From Holophagae bacterium (GTDB taxonomy: Bacteria > Acidobacteriota > Thermoanaerobaculia > Thermoanaerobaculales > Thermoanaerobaculaceae), in NCBI GenBank assembly GCA_012516935.1, contig JAAYVZ010000281.1, positions 1 to 33,981 of the forward strand: a DNA stretch of 33,981 nucleotides, written 5' to 3'. Below the pieces are notes generated by a model, which saw nothing but the letters and a program-made list of their open reading frames with translations, had not been told where the DNA came from and did no database searches. This document shows, piece by piece, positions 7,918 to 16,058 of the stretch; position 1 is the stretch's first letter; every line of letters begins with the position of its first letter. A program made the translations under genes and the position numbers.

Positions 7918-9321
7918 TCACACCACCGGCATCTCTACCCTGAACACCGCGCCACCCCCCTGACGGTCGAGCACTAGCACGCGCCCCCGGTGGCGGCGAG
8001 CCACCTCGGCAACGATTGCGAGGCCGAGCCCCGAGCCCTGTGGATTCGATAGCCTACCGCCCGCCAGCCGCACGAACCGCTCAAACACGCGCTCGCGGTC
8101 GCCTTCCGGCACCCCCGGGCCTCGATCGCGCACCTCCAGCCAGGCCAGGCCGTCCCCACTGCCACTCGCGACCTCCACGATCGTGCCGGGTGGCGCATAT
8201 TGCGACGCATTCAGGACCAGGTTGGCGAGCATCCGAGCCAGCCCCTGGCGGTCGCCCATGACCGTTTGGTCCTGGACCTGCTCCCAGCTCAGCGTGATGC
8301 CTCTCGTCGCCGCGAACGGGCCGCTCGTGAGCACCACATCCTCGACCAGCTCTTCGAGCCGCACGGCCTCCCGCGAGAGCTCCACGCCGGCATCCGCCCG
8401 GGTGAGCTCCATGAGGTCGTCGACTCCCCTCGCCAGGCCGCGCGCGGCCTCCACCACGGTTCTCAACGACCCCGCCCTCTGCGCCGGGGTGGCGTCCTCC
8501 CTCAACGCGTCCTGCGCCTCCGCCATGATCACGGCCACGGGCGTCTTGAGCTCGTGCGCGGCATCGGCGGTGAGGTGCCGCTGGACGATGAAGGCCCGCT
8601 CGAGCCGCCCCAGCAGACCGTTGATGACGGAGGCAAGGCGAGCGAACTCCTCGGTTCCGTGCGCCGCCGGGACTCTGCGGCTCAGGTCGAACGCGCCGAT
8701 TTCCCGCGCGGCCTCGGTGATTCGCTCGACCGGGACGAGAGCCTGGCGGACCGCGAGCACCGAGATGAGCCCCGAGAGGAGGGCGCCGGCAATCGACAGG
8801 GCGCACAAAGCCCGGTCGAACGAGGCCAGCGCCCGCAGCGTCCCGTCGATCGACCTGAAGACCACGAGCGTAGCCCCGTCAGCCAGCCCTGCGAGACGCG
8901 CTACCTGGAAACGGCACAGCTGCTTCCGGCCCGTGAAGTCCTCGTGGGCGGTGTAGGGCGCGCTCCCCCGACCCGAGAGCTCGGCCAGGTGCGGCGCCTC
9001 CACGAGCTGGGGAAGGTCGCCGGTGCGGCCCAGCACCTCGGCGCCACGGAACAGAATCGCCGAGTGGTGCTCGAGGCGGAACTCGAAGATGTTGCTCTCG
9101 AGCCCTTCCCTGAGGGCGTCCTGGCGCAGGTCTTGGAGGCCGCGCAGCTCGATGTCCGAGCCGATCGCCTCGACCAGCGTGTCGAGCTCCTCGTCGATCT
9201 GGTCGTAGGTCACGCGGTGGAGGACGGCACGCGTGATCACCGCGACGAGCGCCAGGCTCGCCAGCGACACCATGGCGGCGAGGAGCGGAATGCGCACGCG
9301 GGCCCTGTGGAAACCCAGCAT
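7918..9321 (-). CDS. Membrane sensor histidine kinase of a two-component system
   Basis: This 467-residue kinase pairs with the response regulator immediately upstream. A first membrane helix lies near residues 11-33, then an extracytoplasmic sensing region of about 135 residues. A second helix lies near 170-195, then a HAMP-like linker ('LVPVERITEAAREIGAFDLS'). The H-box 'AAHELKTP' places the phospho-acceptor at His256. The ATPase part shows an N-box ('LANLVLNASQYAPPG'), a G1 box ('DRGPGVPEGD') and a G2 box ('GSGLGLAIV'). The overall layout resembles QseC/PhoR-type kinases. The ATG at 9321 is 5 bases after the regulator's stop, so the two are probably translated from one message. The frame stays open upstream through the regulator gene, but that part is an out-of-frame shadow. 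The signal sensed is unknown. Confidence 0.92.
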   Translation of the reverse strand: MLGFHRARVRIPLLAAMVSLASLALVAVITRAVLHRVTYDQIDEELDTLVEAIGSDIELRGLQDLRQDALREGLESNIFEFRLEHHSAILFRGAEVLGRTGDLPQLVEAPHLAELSGRGSAPYTAHEDFTGRKQLCRFQVARLAGLADGATLVVFRSIDGTLRALASFDRALCALSIAGALLSGLISVLAVRQALVPVERITEAAREIGAFDLSRRVPAAHGTEEFARLASVINGLLGRLERAFIVQRHLTADAAHELKTPVAVIMAEAQDALREDATPAQRAGSLRTVVEAARGLARGVDDLMELTRADAGVELSREAVRLEELVEDVVLTSGPFAATRGITLSWEQVQDQTVMGDRQGLARMLANLVLNASQYAPPGTIVEVASGSGDGLAWLEVRDRGPGVPEGDRERVFERFVRLAGGRLSNPQGSGLGLAIVAEVARRHRGRVLVLDRQGGGAVFRVEMPVV

Positions 9322-9326
9322 CCTGC

Positions 9327-9992
9327 TCACTCCAGTCGGTAGCCCTGGCCGCGGACCGCCTCGATTCCCACCGTCGCACCGGCCGCGGCCAGCTTGCGCC
9401 GCAGCCGGCTCACCAGCACGTCGATGGTGTTGCTCATCGGCTCCTCCCGCTCGCCCCACGCCTGCTCCATGAGGTCCTCGCGCGAGACGACGCCCCCCTC
9501 CGCCCTCAGCAGCGCCTCGAGGATCGCCAGCTCGCGCGCCGTCACGAGCACCGGCCGCCCTTGCCACAGCAGCTCCCGTCGGAAGGCGTCGAGCCGCAGC
9601 TCGCCCCGTACGAGTGCCTCGATAGGCCGGCGCTGGTTGCGCCGCAGCAGCGCTTTGACGCGGGCCTGGAGAACCTCGAGGTCGAACGGCTTGCCGAGGT
9701 AGTCGTCCGCACCGTCGGCGAGCCCCTCCACCGTGGAACCGGGGTCGTCGAGCGCCGTCAGCATCAGGATCGAGTTGCCGAAACCCTGTCGGCGCGCCCG
9801 GCGACAGAGCTCCAGACCGTCCCCGTCGGGAAGCCGCCGGTCCAGCACGAGCAGGTCGTACGCGTGCAGCGAGAGGAGCTCGTCGCCTTCGACCACCGAC
9901 CCGGCAGTGTCGCACGCCAGCGCCTGCCGCTCCAGGTTGCGGGCGATCACGTCCCTCAGCCTCACGTCGTCCTCGACCAGCAGCACCCGCAT
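9327..9992 (-). CDS. OmpR/PhoB-family response regulator
   Basis: This 221-residue DNA-binding regulator has a receiver domain with acidic pair Asp8/Asp9, phospho-acceptor Asp51 in 'LLVLDRRLPDGDG', Thr79 in 'LMLTALDD' and Lys101 in 'LGKPFD'. A winged-helix output domain follows, with 'LTARELAILEAL'-like and 'SNTIDVLVSRLRRKL' helices and the terminal 'EAVRGQGYRLE'. All key switch residues are present. It is the first gene of the pair with the kinase at 7918. Its likely DNA target type is an 11-bp-period direct repeat, and one lies upstream of the small exported protein at 7509. I see no matching repeat in the 140 bases upstream of this gene. Confidence 0.95.
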   Translation of the reverse strand: MRVLLVEDDVRLRDVIARNLERQALACDTAGSVVEGDELLSLHAYDLLVLDRRLPDGDGLELCRRARRQGFGNSILMLTALDDPGSTVEGLADGADDYLGKPFDLEVLQARVKALLRRNQRRPIEALVRGELRLDAFRRELLWQGRPVLVTARELAILEALLRAEGGVVSREDLMEQAWGEREEPMSNTIDVLVSRLRRKLAAAGATVGIEAVRGQGYRLE

Positions 9993-10099
9993 CCTGCCTC
10001 ATCCTCCCGCCGGGTGCGGCACCCGGCCAGTGTGCCACCGCCATGGTACCGCCGACCGCGCGAGGCGTGTCTCACCTCACGAGCGAACGCCCGGGCGTC

Positions 10100-10155
10100 T
10101 ACACTCGTGCCTGCGGCACGAGGGCGAGCGCACGATGAAGTTGCTACTGGTCGAG
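10100..10155 (+). other. Possible orphan 5' end of a lost gene (promoter-like region plus first codons)
   Basis: TACACTCGT at 10100-10108 is followed 35 bases after its first base by an ATG (10135) that starts 'MKLLLVE'. The radical SAM gene at 13395 has the same layout: TACACTCGT, then a G-rich stretch, then ATG at 36 bases with 'MKVLLIK'. After about seven codons the resemblance stops, where the relic tail at 10144-10216 begins on the other strand. The open frame that continues is only the shadow of the minus-strand gene. An 8-bp perfect hairpin (10104-10111 with 10115-10122) also lies here. Confidence 0.3.
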
Positions 10156-10216
10156 TTGCCCGGGCAGCATCGGCACGAACTCCGGGTCGTTCGACGGCGA
10201 GCAGATCACCGACACG
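10144..10216 (-). pseudogene. Relic of the last codons of a 'NDP-FVPA' secreted-protein gene
   Basis: The minus strand reads 'SVICSPSNDPEFVPMLPGQL' then a stop, against 'SVIYSPLNDPEFVPALPGRL' at the end of the secreted protein at 5453. The DNA match includes 'acgaactccgggtcgttc' in both places; the copy here lacks about 12 bases of the last codons. It is in frame with the mannosyltransferase gene upstream and supplies that gene's present stop codon. It is best explained as the surviving end of a second family member. Confidence 0.7.
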
Positions 10217-11868
10217 TTATCCTTTGCCTGGGATGTCGTTGTCGTGATGCTCTCCTTCCTGCACGAGGTTCGAGCAGGGAGTTTTTGCACTGCGGCCAGG
10301 CTCGCACCGCTCGCCTGGCCTCCGCGATCCCTCCCGGTCTCGCTCTGGTGTCCCCGGCCGGTCCCCACGTGGCGCCACCGGCACCACCCCGCAAGCTCGC
10401 CCTGAGCGCCCGATACGACCCTCTCGAAAACCAGGACGGGCCTCCCGACGAGGCCGTCGTATTCGGAGACAACGCTGAAGTGCTCGGCGCGGAGGACCAG
10501 GGTCAATGCAGGGTTCTGCCTGACATCGGCACGGTAGAGCGCGACATGGTCGGCACCCTGGATCGCGAGCGTCAGCGCTTCTGGGCTCGGATTCGGCGGG
10601 ATGTCGCGTATCTCCTTCAGATGAGACAGAAAGATCCGGTCGCCATAGGCCCATGCCTGCGAGAGAACGAGGACGTCGGCGTTGCTCCGAGCTAGGTGCC
10701 GAGCTGCAGCGACCGCCGGAAGCGACTTCCTTCCGAGAAACCGCATTCCCAGCGCACCCCACAGTATCGACGACACGACGAGCGTGGTCGTCAAGGCCAA
10801 CCGGCCGCGCCGCCTCAGGAACGAGAACCCACACCCACCGAGGATCGCCACGAACGGCACGACCCCCTGCAGGTACCGAAGCTCCTTGTGGTGCACGGCG
10901 CTGAAGACAACCAGCGGCAACATGACAAACCCAAGGACAGGCACGAGTTTCCTCTCGGCCCGAGCGGCCCAGATCCCAGCCAGCATGGTGAGAGGAAGCC
11001 ATCGGTGCAGGTTCACGATGTACCAAGCAACGGGTTGCGTCGCCACGCGCGACGACGATTGCCGCTCCAGCAGCGTAAAGCGCGCAAACGCCACGAGGCT
11101 GGCGTAGGGGCGACCCCAAGTCGCGGCGTCGACGAGACCCAAGAAGAGGAACGAGCCGACAGCGAAACCAACCAAGGTGCCACACAACGCGATGGTTCGT
11201 CGGTTGGCAGGCCACCACACGAGGAGTGCCAGGACCAGTGGGGCCAGATAGACAACCTCAGAAAACCTGGCTGTGCCGGCCAGCGCGACGAGCCCACCGG
11301 CGAGAATCGGACGCCAGAGCGATAGTCGCCCTGGGCGAGGCAGGATCAGGAGTGCTCCTCCAAGGATGCAGGCTGTTGACAACGTCCGGGGGTACACCGT
11401 CGAGCCGAAGCCCATCGGCAGCCAGTGAAAGGAGTAGAGAAAGGCCGCCACGAGCGCCCCGCGCGAGGACTCGAGAAGGGCTGCGGCCAGCTTGTAGACG
11501 AACAGGATGTTGGCCAGACTCGCGGCGACGAAGGGAAGCGTCGCCGCCACCACTAGCCAGCGTGCGTCGGCAAGGCCGAGGAGGGCACAGAATCTCAGAA
11601 GCGGACCGAGAAGGAAATGCGGGACGAGGAGGTTGCGAATGACCCACGGTCGGTACTCGAGAATGCCCGCTGACCGGAACGCTGCCTCCAACATCTCGAC
11701 ATCGTCGCCGGTTAGGAAGCCTACGAGCGTGACGCTGAGTGCGACACGGGTCAGTCCACAAAGCGCAATCAGTCCGAGAAGCAATCGCGTCGGGGAAGCC
11801 CGCTCGATCAGGAGGGGAAGAGAGAGGAACCTAGCCTTCAGGAACGCGATCTCATGGCTCGAGGGCAT
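10144..11868 (-). CDS. Polytopic mannosyltransferase-like protein (GT22/GT-C fold) with foreign C-terminal extension
   Basis: This 574-residue protein has about ten membrane helices in its first 380 residues. An early loop carries 'GFLTGDDVEMLEAAFRSAG', with the acidic residues expected in the first loop of GT-C enzymes, then 'YRPWVIRNLLVPHFLLGPLL'. A later loop has 'VHHKELRYLQGVVPF', close to the HKE-R-F motif of GT22 enzymes (Alg9, PIG-B) that use lipid-linked sugars. Mannose specificity is only inferred. Natural-looking sequence ends near residue 488 ('RPVLVFERVV'). About 85 further residues are low-complexity and end in the tail relic (10144-10216), so the original stop was probably lost. 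Its GC content looks lower than that of its neighbours, which suggests transfer. ATG 11868 has a weak 'gggg' upstream. Confidence 0.7.
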   Translation of the reverse strand: MPSSHEIAFLKARFLSLPLLIERASPTRLLLGLIALCGLTRVALSVTLVGFLTGDDVEMLEAAFRSAGILEYRPWVIRNLLVPHFLLGPLLRFCALLGLADARWLVVAATLPFVAASLANILFVYKLAAALLESSRGALVAAFLYSFHWLPMGFGSTVYPRTLSTACILGGALLILPRPGRLSLWRPILAGGLVALAGTARFSEVVYLAPLVLALLVWWPANRRTIALCGTLVGFAVGSFLFLGLVDAATWGRPYASLVAFARFTLLERQSSSRVATQPVAWYIVNLHRWLPLTMLAGIWAARAERKLVPVLGFVMLPLVVFSAVHHKELRYLQGVVPFVAILGGCGFSFLRRRGRLALTTTLVVSSILWGALGMRFLGRKSLPAVAAARHLARSNADVLVLSQAWAYGDRIFLSHLKEIRDIPPNPSPEALTLAIQGADHVALYRADVRQNPALTLVLRAEHFSVVSEYDGLVGRPVLVFERVVSGAQGELAGWCRWRHVGTGRGHQSETGRDRGGQASGASLAAVQKLPARTSCRKESITTTTSQAKDNVSVICSPSNDPEFVPMLPGQLDQ

Positions 11869-12241
11869 GGTACTACCCCGGAACTCGAGGCCTCTCCCAC
11901 TCCGGACGCCAGTGCCAGGCCACCTGCTTCGTCGCCGGGCCGACCGGCCGAATACCCCGAACCACCTGACAAGCGCAGGAGCTACCCTCGGGCACCAACC
12001 TGGTCAGAGAAGGTGCCAACACGAACGGATGGACAGGGCGGGTGGCTGATGAGCAGTACAGCGACGAAGCTCGGCCCAGACCCTTCACCGGAAGAACCAC
12101 TCCAGACACCGCAGGACCGTTCTCGCGCTCACGCACTTGGAGGTGACAACGAGAACCCAGTGTCGACCGTCGCTCCTTCCAGCTTCATTGTAGCCGTCGA
12201 ATCCCGCGCGCCGACGAGCCCGAGTACTGCGAGGCAGAAAT
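11869..12241. other. 373-bp stretch with no recognisable gene
   Basis: Short open frames exist on both strands, but none has recognisable protein features, and I see no strong hairpin or promoter for either flank. It separates the mannosyltransferase start from the second icmF tail copy. It may be decayed sequence from the inserted segment. Confidence 0.5.
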
Positions 12242-12407
12242 AGGCGTGCCTCGCCCGCCTCGCCGACTTCCACGCCCGCCACGCCGCCGAGGCGCCGGCC
12301 GCGCTCGCCCGCCTCGAGGCGGTCGCCGTCGCCGTGGGCAGCGTCTTCTCGGCCAGATCACCCAGGCCCTCTACGAGGTCGGTGGCACGTACCGCAAGAA
12401 CATGTGA
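12242..12407 (+). pseudogene. Partial degenerate copy 2 of the icmF 3' end
   Basis: 12242-12348 aligns without gaps to icmF 5165-5271, and 12349-12407 aligns to 5306-5364. A 34-base deletion between them breaks the frame. I count about ten mismatches in 166 bases, and the stop is TGA instead of TAG. Similarity ends at the stop codon. It starts at a different icmF position than copy 1 (7161) and has a different deletion, so the two are independent events or lineages. It lies 40 bases upstream of the nucleotidyltransferase gene. Confidence 0.85.
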
Positions 12408-12447
12408 GGCTTGCCGCGAGGGCCCGGTCGTGCTCTCATCCGCGGGT

Positions 12448-13332
12448 ATGGCGACGACGACGCTGGTGGTGATGGCGGCCGGAGCCGGATCCCGGTTCGG
12501 CGGCCCCAAGCAGCTCGTGCCGATCGGGCCGAGCGGGGAGACGCTGCTCGAGTACACGGCGTTCGACGCGCTGCGCTCGGGGGTGGGGCGCCTCGTGCTG
12601 GTGGTGCGCCGCGAGGCGATGGAGGCGTTTCGCGCCTCGGTGGGCGCGCGCATCGCCAGCAGGGTCGACCTCGAGCTCGCGCCGCAGGAGGTCGCCGATA
12701 TCCCGGCCGGGATGACGGTGCCCGCGACGCGCTCGAAGCCGTGGGGAACCGCGCACGCGGTGCTGGCGGCGCGCCACCTGGTGAACGGCCCGTTCCTGCT
12801 CGCCAACGGCGACGACTTCTACGGCGCCGGCGCGGTCGCCGCGGTTCAGCGCTTCCTGCGCGAGCGCTCCGAAGGGTGGGCGCTCGCCACCTGGCCGCTG
12901 GTCGCGACGCTGTCGCCCCACGGCCCGGTCTCGCGGGGCGTCTGCACGGTCGGCGAGGACGGCGTCCTGCTCGCCATCCGCGAGCACACCGGGGTGGCCA
13001 TGCGCGCAGGCCTCGTGAGCCACGACGGCGGCACCCTCGGCGGGAGGGAGCCGGTGTCGATGAACCTCTGGGGGTTCCGTCCCGACATCTTCACGATGCT
13101 GGAAGAGGGGTTCGGGCGCTTCCTCGCCGAGCGCGGCCCAGATCCCGCCGCCGAGTATCAGCTTCCCACCGAGGTGGAAGCCGTCCGGCGTGCCGGGCGC
13201 GCGACGGTGTGGGCGGTGCCGGCCGGAGAGACGTGGTTCGGGCTCACTCACCCGAGCGACCTCGAGGCTGCACGGGGGCGGATCGCGGCGCTGGTCGCGG
13301 CCGGCGCGTACCCGGCCTCGCTCTGGCGCTGA
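12448..13332 (+). CDS. Sugar-nucleotide nucleotidyltransferase (NDP-sugar pyrophosphorylase-like)
   Basis: This 294-residue enzyme probably transfers an NMP onto a sugar phosphate. The N-terminal signature 'VVMAAGAGSRFGGPKQLVPI' is the nucleotide-binding loop of the NTP-transferase fold. 'FLLANGDDFYG' near residue 115 carries the metal-binding aspartate. 'PVSMNLWGFRPDIF' and 'AEYQLPTEVE' fit the sugar-binding half. The exact substrate is not clear; UTP-glucose-1-phosphate-type enzymes are the nearest functional guess. ATG 12448 is chosen because homology starts there, although the frame is open back into the icmF relic and the ribosome-binding site is weak. It lies 62 bases before the radical SAM gene on the same strand. 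Confidence 0.85.
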   Translation: MATTTLVVMAAGAGSRFGGPKQLVPIGPSGETLLEYTAFDALRSGVGRLVLVVRREAMEAFRASVGARIASRVDLELAPQEVADIPAGMTVPATRSKPWGTAHAVLAARHLVNGPFLLANGDDFYGAGAVAAVQRFLRERSEGWALATWPLVATLSPHGPVSRGVCTVGEDGVLLAIREHTGVAMRAGLVSHDGGTLGGREPVSMNLWGFRPDIFTMLEEGFGRFLAERGPDPAAEYQLPTEVEAVRRAGRATVWAVPAGETWFGLTHPSDLEAARGRIAALVAAGAYPASLWR

Positions 13333-13358
13333 GGTGGGAACCAGCGCTCCGCAGCCTG

Positions 13359-13364
13359 TACACT
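13359..13364 (+). promoter_or_regulatory. Possible -10 element (TACACT) for the radical SAM gene
   Basis: TACACT lies 30 bases before the ATG at 13395, in the 62-bp gap after the nucleotidyltransferase gene. The same TACACTCGT occurs before the orphan start at 10135. No good -35 is seen. A good ribosome-binding site (GGGGAGG) follows. Confidence 0.35.
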
Positions 13365-13394
13365 CGTACTCGTGACTCGGGGGGAGGCACTGCG

Positions 13395-14825
13395 ATGAAG
13401 GTCTTGCTGATCAAGCCGAAAGCACGCCTGAAAACGATCCAGGGGCTGCATCGCTTCACGATGCTGGAACCTCTCGAGCTCGCCTACCTCGCGGCGGCAG
13501 CCGGCCCCCGACACGCCGTGCGCATTCTCGACCTGCGGCTGGAGCGCCGCCCCCAACCGGCCATGGCCCGGGTTGTGGCCGAGATGCAGCCCGACGTCGT
13601 GGGGATCTCCGCCTACTCGCACGAGGGGTCGACCGCCAAGGCACTGGCCACGATCGTGCGGCGCGCCGCCCCGGGGGCGTTCGTCGTCGTCGGCGGCCAC
13701 CACGCTACGGTGGCACCGGAGGACCTCGACGTGCCGGCAATCGACGCCATCGTGCGCGGCGAGGGGTGTGCGCCGTTCGCCGCCATCCTCGCGGCGCTCG
13801 AGAAGCACGAGGCGGTCGAGGGCATCCCCGGCGTGCTGCGCACCGGCGACGGCTTCGACCCGAAAGCGGCGCACGTCTGGCCGACGTTCCCCGACCCCGC
13901 GACGCTCCCTTTGCCGCGCCGCGACCTCTACGACTGGCGGCGCTACTACACCGTGTGGCTGGCTGAGAACCCGCCGTCCTGGTATCCGCTGTTCCCACCG
14001 ACGGCAATGGTGCGCAGCTCGTTCGGCTGCACCCAAAAGTGCACCTTTTGCGTCGTGCCGTACCTCTGCGGCGGGCGGCACATGCCGCGCCCGGTGGAGG
14101 CGGTGGCCGACGAGATCGCCGCTCTGCCGCAGGACCACGTGTACTTCGGCGACGACGAGAACTACCTCGACGAGACCTTCGCCTACGAGCTCGCCGACGC
14201 CCTCGAGCGGCGTCGGGTGCGCAAGCGCTACCTGGCCTGGGTGCGGACCACCACCGCCGTTCGCTCGCCCGAGCTCATGAAGCGGTGGGCCGAAATCGGC
14301 CTCGAGTCGGTGTACATCGGCTTCGAGCACACCACCGACGCCGAGCTCAGGAGCTCACGCAAGGGCACCACCGTGGCAGTCAACGAACGGGCGCTCGACC
14401 TTCTCAAGGGCATGGGCATCGCCGTACACGGCTCGTGGCTGGTGCGTCCGGAGTTCACCGAGGCCGACTTCGATCGCCTCGCCTCCTACGTGGCGGCGCT
14501 GCCTCCATCCGAGCACAGCTTCAATGTCGTCACTCCGTCCCAGGGCACCCCCGACTACGAGGCGATCCAACCGCAGATTTGGGTGTCGAACCCGCATGAC
14601 CTGCACGATGCGATGCACCCGCTCACCCCGACAACCATGCCGCTGCGTCGGTTCGCCGCCCGCTACGCGAGGCTGGTCGTCGACGGCATCAAGCGCAGCC
14701 CGCTGCGCACCGGCAACCGCCCGGTGCGCCCGCAGGACCTGGTGCGCGCCCTGTGGAGCGAGCGCGTCTACTACCGCGCCTACCGAGACCTGTATCGCGA
14801 CTACCCGCGCGGGCTCTGGCAGTAG
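13395..14825 (+). CDS. B12-binding-domain radical SAM protein
   Basis: This is a 476-residue iron-sulfur enzyme. The N-terminal third is a Rossmann-like cobalamin-binding domain ('MKVLLIKPKA', 'PDVVGISAYSHEG', 'FVVVGGHHATVAPEDL'). The radical SAM core has the cluster motif CTQKCTFC with Cys212, Cys216 and Cys219, followed by 'HVYFGDDENYLDE'. Members of this class methylate unactivated carbons or rearrange rings in lipids, pigments and natural products. This one's substrate is not evident. The B12-binding fold may be present without the DxHxxG base-off histidine, as is common in the class. Together with IcmF it implies a cobalamin supply. ATG 13395 has GGGGAGG upstream. The next gene starts 50 bases later. 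Confidence 0.9.
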   Translation: MKVLLIKPKARLKTIQGLHRFTMLEPLELAYLAAAAGPRHAVRILDLRLERRPQPAMARVVAEMQPDVVGISAYSHEGSTAKALATIVRRAAPGAFVVVGGHHATVAPEDLDVPAIDAIVRGEGCAPFAAILAALEKHEAVEGIPGVLRTGDGFDPKAAHVWPTFPDPATLPLPRRDLYDWRRYYTVWLAENPPSWYPLFPPTAMVRSSFGCTQKCTFCVVPYLCGGRHMPRPVEAVADEIAALPQDHVYFGDDENYLDETFAYELADALERRRVRKRYLAWVRTTTAVRSPELMKRWAEIGLESVYIGFEHTTDAELRSSRKGTTVAVNERALDLLKGMGIAVHGSWLVRPEFTEADFDRLASYVAALPPSEHSFNVVTPSQGTPDYEAIQPQIWVSNPHDLHDAMHPLTPTTMPLRRFAARYARLVVDGIKRSPLRTGNRPVRPQDLVRALWSERVYYRAYRDLYRDYPRGLWQ

Positions 14826-14875
14826 GGCGCACCTGGTCGGTGTCGTAGACTTGAGGGGTTATCGAGGAGGGCAGG

Positions 14876-16051
14876 ATGGACTTCCAACTCACCGACGAGC
14901 AGCAGATGATCCGCGACACCGTGCGGGAGTTCGCCGAGCAGGAGCTCGCGCCCGGCGCCCTGGAGCGCGACATCCACAAGCAGTTCGCCCGCCCGCAGTG
15001 GGACAAGCTGGCGGCGCTCGGGTTCATGGGGATGACGATCGAGGAGGCGTTCGGCGGCACCCCGCTCGATGCCATCAGCGAGGCGATCGTCATCGAGGAG
15101 CTATCGCGCTGCGACGCCGCGTTCGGGGTGGCCATGGCCGTGCACTCGGGTCTCACCGGCTCGACCATCACCGCCTGGGGCACCGACGAGCAGAAGGCGC
15201 TCGTCGCCCCCAAACTAGCCAGCGGGGAGTGGATCGCCGCCTACTCGCTCTCCGAGGCCGGGGCGGGCTCCGATGCCACGGCGATCACCTGCAAAGCTCG
15301 CCTCGACGGCGACGACTGGGTGCTTGACGGCTCCAAGCTCTGGGTCACCAACGGCAATGTGGCCGGGCTGTACATCATCTTCGCCAGAAGCCACCCCGAC
15401 GCCCCCAAGAAGGCACACCAGGCCTCGGCGTTCATCGTCCTGCGTGACACGCCCGGGCTACGGGTCTCCAAGGTCGAGGACAAGCTCGGGATCCGCGCTT
15501 CCGACACCGCCGAGCTGGTGCTCGAGAACGTGCGCGTACCGCGCAGCATGGTGCTCGGCGGCGAGGGCAACGGGTTCAAGGTCGCCTTCAACGCCCTCGA
15601 CATCTCGCGCATCGGTATCGCCGCCCAGGCGCTCGGAATCGCTCAGGGTGCCTTCGACTTCGCGCTCGAGTACGCGAAGCAGCGCGTGACCATGGGGGCG
15701 CCGATCATCCAGCACGAGTCGATCGCCAACTACCTCGCGGACATGGCGACGCGCATCGACGCCGCGCGGCTGCTCGTCTACCGCGCCGCATGGATGAAGC
15801 AGCAGGGGCTCGTCCACACCAAGGAGAGCTCGATGGCCAAGCTGTACGCCGGCGACACGGCGATGTTCGTGGCCGACCGGGCGGTGCAGATCCTCGGCGG
15901 CTACGGCTACACCCGCGACTTCCCGGTCGAGCGCTACTTCCGCGACGCCAAGATCACCCAGATCTACGAGGGCACGCAGGAGATGCAGCGCCTCGTCATC
16001 GCCCGGGCGCTGGCCGGCACGGTCAAGGGCCTCACCTCCAAGCACGCGTAG
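14876..16051 (+). CDS. Acyl-CoA dehydrogenase (short/branched-chain type)
   Basis: This 391-residue FAD enzyme forms the 2,3-double bond of an acyl-CoA. It starts with the usual 'MDFQLTDEQQMIRDTVREFA'. The FAD/substrate region shows 'AYSLSEAGAGSDA' and 'WVTNGNVAGLYIIFA'. The C-terminal domain has 'QILGGYGYTRDFPVERYFRD' and 'ITQIYEGTQEMQRLVIAR'. The expected catalytic base is Glu365 in 'YEGT', as in butyryl- and medium-chain enzymes. Length and motifs are complete. AGGAGG lies about 9 bases before the ATG. Given IcmF in the same region, isobutyryl- or butyryl-CoA is a reasonable substrate guess. The thioesterase gene follows after 7 bases, so the two are likely one operon. Confidence 0.95.
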   Translation: MDFQLTDEQQMIRDTVREFAEQELAPGALERDIHKQFARPQWDKLAALGFMGMTIEEAFGGTPLDAISEAIVIEELSRCDAAFGVAMAVHSGLTGSTITAWGTDEQKALVAPKLASGEWIAAYSLSEAGAGSDATAITCKARLDGDDWVLDGSKLWVTNGNVAGLYIIFARSHPDAPKKAHQASAFIVLRDTPGLRVSKVEDKLGIRASDTAELVLENVRVPRSMVLGGEGNGFKVAFNALDISRIGIAAQALGIAQGAFDFALEYAKQRVTMGAPIIQHESIANYLADMATRIDAARLLVYRAAWMKQQGLVHTKESSMAKLYAGDTAMFVADRAVQILGGYGYTRDFPVERYFRDAKITQIYEGTQEMQRLVIARALAGTVKGLTSKHA

Positions 16052-16058
16052 GGGTCGC

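Noticed and set aside
10135-10695. The open frame continuing from 'MKLLLVE' as a functional gene
   Set aside because: Beyond the first seven codons it is the shadow of the minus-strand mannosyltransferase and shows no domain.
5365-12407. Insertion sequence or transposon as the cause of the repeats
   Set aside because: I found no transposase, terminal inverted repeats or clear target-site duplications; the repeated DNA is host-like coding sequence.
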